Below, one piece after another: positions 61,701-64,000 of a DNA stretch of 64,000 bases. Below the pieces are notes generated by a model that was not told the DNA's origin, did not search any database, and worked only from the letters and a program-made list of their open reading frames with translations. Source of the stretch: Chaetorhynchus papuensis (taxonomy: Eukaryota > Chordata > Aves > Passeriformes > Rhipiduridae); NCBI GenBank assembly GCA_013396525.1, contig VWYX01000793.1:253999-317998 (forward strand), given 5' to 3'. How positions within the stretch are numbered: the stretch's first letter is position 1; each line of letters begins with the position of its first letter. The position numbers were made by a program, and so were the translations under genes.

Positions 61701-64000
61701 TCTGATTTTCTCTGGGCAGTGGGGGAAGGAACATATTTTCTCCTCCAAAAGCATTCAGCAAATTTGTACTGCGGTCAGCTAATTTTATTACTTCTCATAA
61801 ATGTCTGTTCCTGTAATGCTCTCAAGGTATTTTCATAATTCTACCCTGGGAATTACAAATCAACTTTCTCTTTGATAAAGTAACCTGCAGTATTTTATTT
61901 TATTTTTTATGTTATGAACAGCTGAAAATGTATGACATCCCATAAAATGTCTGGGTTAGGCCTTTGAATATTGCTTCTTTTAAGGAGTCTTTTAGCATTG
62001 AAGCAGAGAAATACAATCCTAGGATTGGAGTCTATTAAGCAAAAAGAGGAAAGGAAATCCTTAAAGCCCATGTCTAGAGTGTCTTTAAAGTTGCTTTTCT
62101 GTATTCCAAAGGGATCTAACTTCCATTTAATTAAATTCTTGTTTAAGAAAAAGGAACCTGGATTATTTTATTTATTTATACATTTTTGCAGAGGTTTATG
62201 ATGAAGTATATTAGGGAGGGGAGAGGAGAGACGTGCTCCCCAAAGACAATACATATTTAAGTAATGAAGTATTTTTACTGGAGAGCCTAGAAATTGGCCT
62301 CATGGCCTCAGAGGCAGAGCCACAGCGTCTCTCACATAGCAACAACTGCAAGCAGAGGAAAGAGCCCTCTGCACTTAAACAAGCCAGGCTGCATTTTCAT
62401 TTAATCACCTCTGAAATCACAGGCTGGGGAGCATTGCTGAGGTACTCGGCCAGTTTTCTGTCATGCAATTGTTATGAGAATTTTACAAGGCTAATTTTGA
62501 CCTTTTTTGATCATTTTATATCAAATTCTGACTTCAGGCAGTACCACATCTGTTTGTAAACAGGAGAGGCTGTATACAGAGATAGCCAGCATTTCTTTTA
62601 CTACATTTAGGGATATAAATGACACCCAAAGGATTTTATATTTTAAATTCAACAAGCAAGCCATTTTCCCCAGTAGTAACTCTGGCTCAGGATTGACTCA
62701 GTATCTGGGCACTTAGAGAAATAACAGAAAAAAGACATATGTCCCAGAGGAGCATTTCTCAGCATATCCTTCCATTCTCCCTGCATTAGGGAATTGCAGA
62801 ACCAGGGGTTACACCTCAATCATAACTTTTAACGAGCCACTGGTGAACTTATCTTCTATGCACGTGCCAGAAACTTTCTGTGCAACCACTAGAAAGAGCA
62901 ATTAACAGATGAGGCTTCACCAGCTCCCTCCTTTCTTGACACAACTGTCCCAAAGCAACAATGGTCTGTGACTGCACATTCTCCTCTTTTGCTGAGGTTT
63001 GCATAAACAGTGTAAGAGGTGAAACTTCTTCAAGTCCCCCTAAAAGACTATTCTCTTCTGTTTAAGACTCAAGATGCTTCATGACATCAGATCTAGCAAT
63101 AGCTCCCTCTGTCATCTACATTTAGGGGGATGGTGGTCACCTGGTTCCTCACAACACAGTCCCACAACAAGGTCCAAGGATGCTTCACCATCCATGAGCC
63201 CTTGCCCAACCCTAATGAATGTACTATAGGCACAGTTTATCAAATATAAATAACTTAAACAAATAATTTCTGGTGCTGGACCTACTTAAAGGTTCACAAT
63301 TCCATGAGAATAATTTCCTTTAAAAATTCCATAGATCCAACCATGTCTCCCTGGCATCATCACCCTCAGTTGCACCGACCATATCAGAAGAGAAAAAAAA
63401 GCCCATTTGTGAAATGCTGAGAGCAGAGACACTCTGCCATCAAGAAAATCTTTGACTGAGGGATGATTGGAAGATTTCTGAAAGCTTTCAGACTGAAAGG
63501 AAAACTAAGGATACACACACACAGAATTTGAGAAAAGGCAGGGAATGCTTTCAACACCCCTGTTCAGAGGCTTCCTCTCGGAGGCTGCAGGCATGCCTGC
63601 ACATGCCAGCCAGGTTAAAAGGGCAGTTAACAGGACATCAGGTACTCAGCACCACAACAGACCTCAGGGAGACTGAGAAGCCAACATGCTCTCCACTGCT
63701 CTGAGCTTGCTTTTTAAGAGTGATGTAGACATTTCCTATAAATCTGAGTTAGCCCTATAAGCCTGGGGAGCCAGAGTCCCAGACTCGGCTCAGGACTAAG
63801 AAGGTCTTTGCAGCATTAGCTCATTCTAAACAATCAAACCTGTTTCTTGAAACATTTGTGTAGATTTATGAGGCTCTGGTGGGTGGGAACCTGAAATAGA
63901 TACCGTGCTCTTCTCTTCAGTGCAAGGATGATTTATGCTGCCAGGCAGCTCCTCGGCACGAAGCCAGGACAGAGCTATCAGATGCGACTAACAAATGTTG
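55775..64000. other. Non-coding sequence after the CR1 copy
   Basis: No supportable gene. A 13-base direct duplication (GCAGCTCAAAGTC) occurs at about 55,856-55,881 and AT-rich tracts at about 57,740-57,790. Minus-strand AG/GT pairs around 56,394-56,418 and 57,106-57,140 enclose only 25 and 35 bases and are treated as findings. An older CR1-like trace is possible near 60,080-60,140. Confidence 0.6.
60080..60140 (+). mobile_element. Possible ancient CR1-like reverse-transcriptase remnant
   Basis: The segment GGGATTGGTAACGAGCCCAA followed by TTTTCATCCATGATTTGGAA resembles the CR1 reverse-transcriptase stretch encoding a (L/F)F(N/I)IFI(N/H)DLE-type motif, where a GGGATTGGT-to-GGCCCAACA word precedes an AACATTTTTATCAATGA word. 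The match is short, the flanks are not clearly CR1, and the frame upstream has stops. It is an old relic at best. Confidence 0.3.

Noticed and set aside
1..64000. CRISPR arrays, operons, phage or plasmid genes
   Set aside because: No spaced direct repeats of CRISPR type, no ribosome-binding-site-led gene clusters, and the repeats are vertebrate. The regular arrays are contiguous minisatellites without spacers.

Overview
This window is almost entirely non-coding vertebrate DNA, most likely from a bird. The evidence is two CR1 LINE copies with bird-type 3' ends (one per strand), a solo endogenous-retrovirus LTR with avian-style R/U5 sequence, degenerate TTAGGG repeats, and a very low density of short, isolated open frames. 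No bacterial gene organisation, operon, CRISPR array or rRNA gene is visible, and I recognised no tRNA gene. The CR1 and LTR matches are from memory of these families, not from a search.

Layout. From 1 to 9,715 there is AT-rich non-coding sequence with one (TG)n tract. A well-supported minus-strand coding exon lies at 9,716-9,985. From 9,986 to 13,030 the sequence is non-coding, with a 27-bp duplication and a very AT-rich patch. From 13,040 to 14,195 there is a compact GC-rich block: a 37-bp minisatellite, an 80-bp minisatellite interrupted by a 115-base assembly gap, and a degenerate interstitial telomeric repeat. A CR1 3' fragment (minus) is at 21,098-21,473 and a 558-bp solo LTR (minus) at 29,697-30,254. 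Two more minus-strand exon candidates lie at 32,274-32,364 and 39,975-40,151. A CR1 copy (plus) with a large internal deletion is at 54,955-55,774. The remainder is intergenic or intronic with simple repeats.

Interpretation. The best gene signal is a set of minus-strand exons (39,975-40,151, then 32,274-32,364, possibly 23,642-23,678, later 9,716-9,985), each open in a single usable frame and bounded by AG/GT signals. The first three are phase-compatible in order; the fourth would need at least one further exon in between. This fits a gene with long introns transcribed right to left, but I cannot name it and the linkage is inference. No unambiguous novel biological system is visible. The most unusual region is the minisatellite plus telomere-like block at 13.0-14.2 kb, whose gap length disagrees with the surrounding repeat period.
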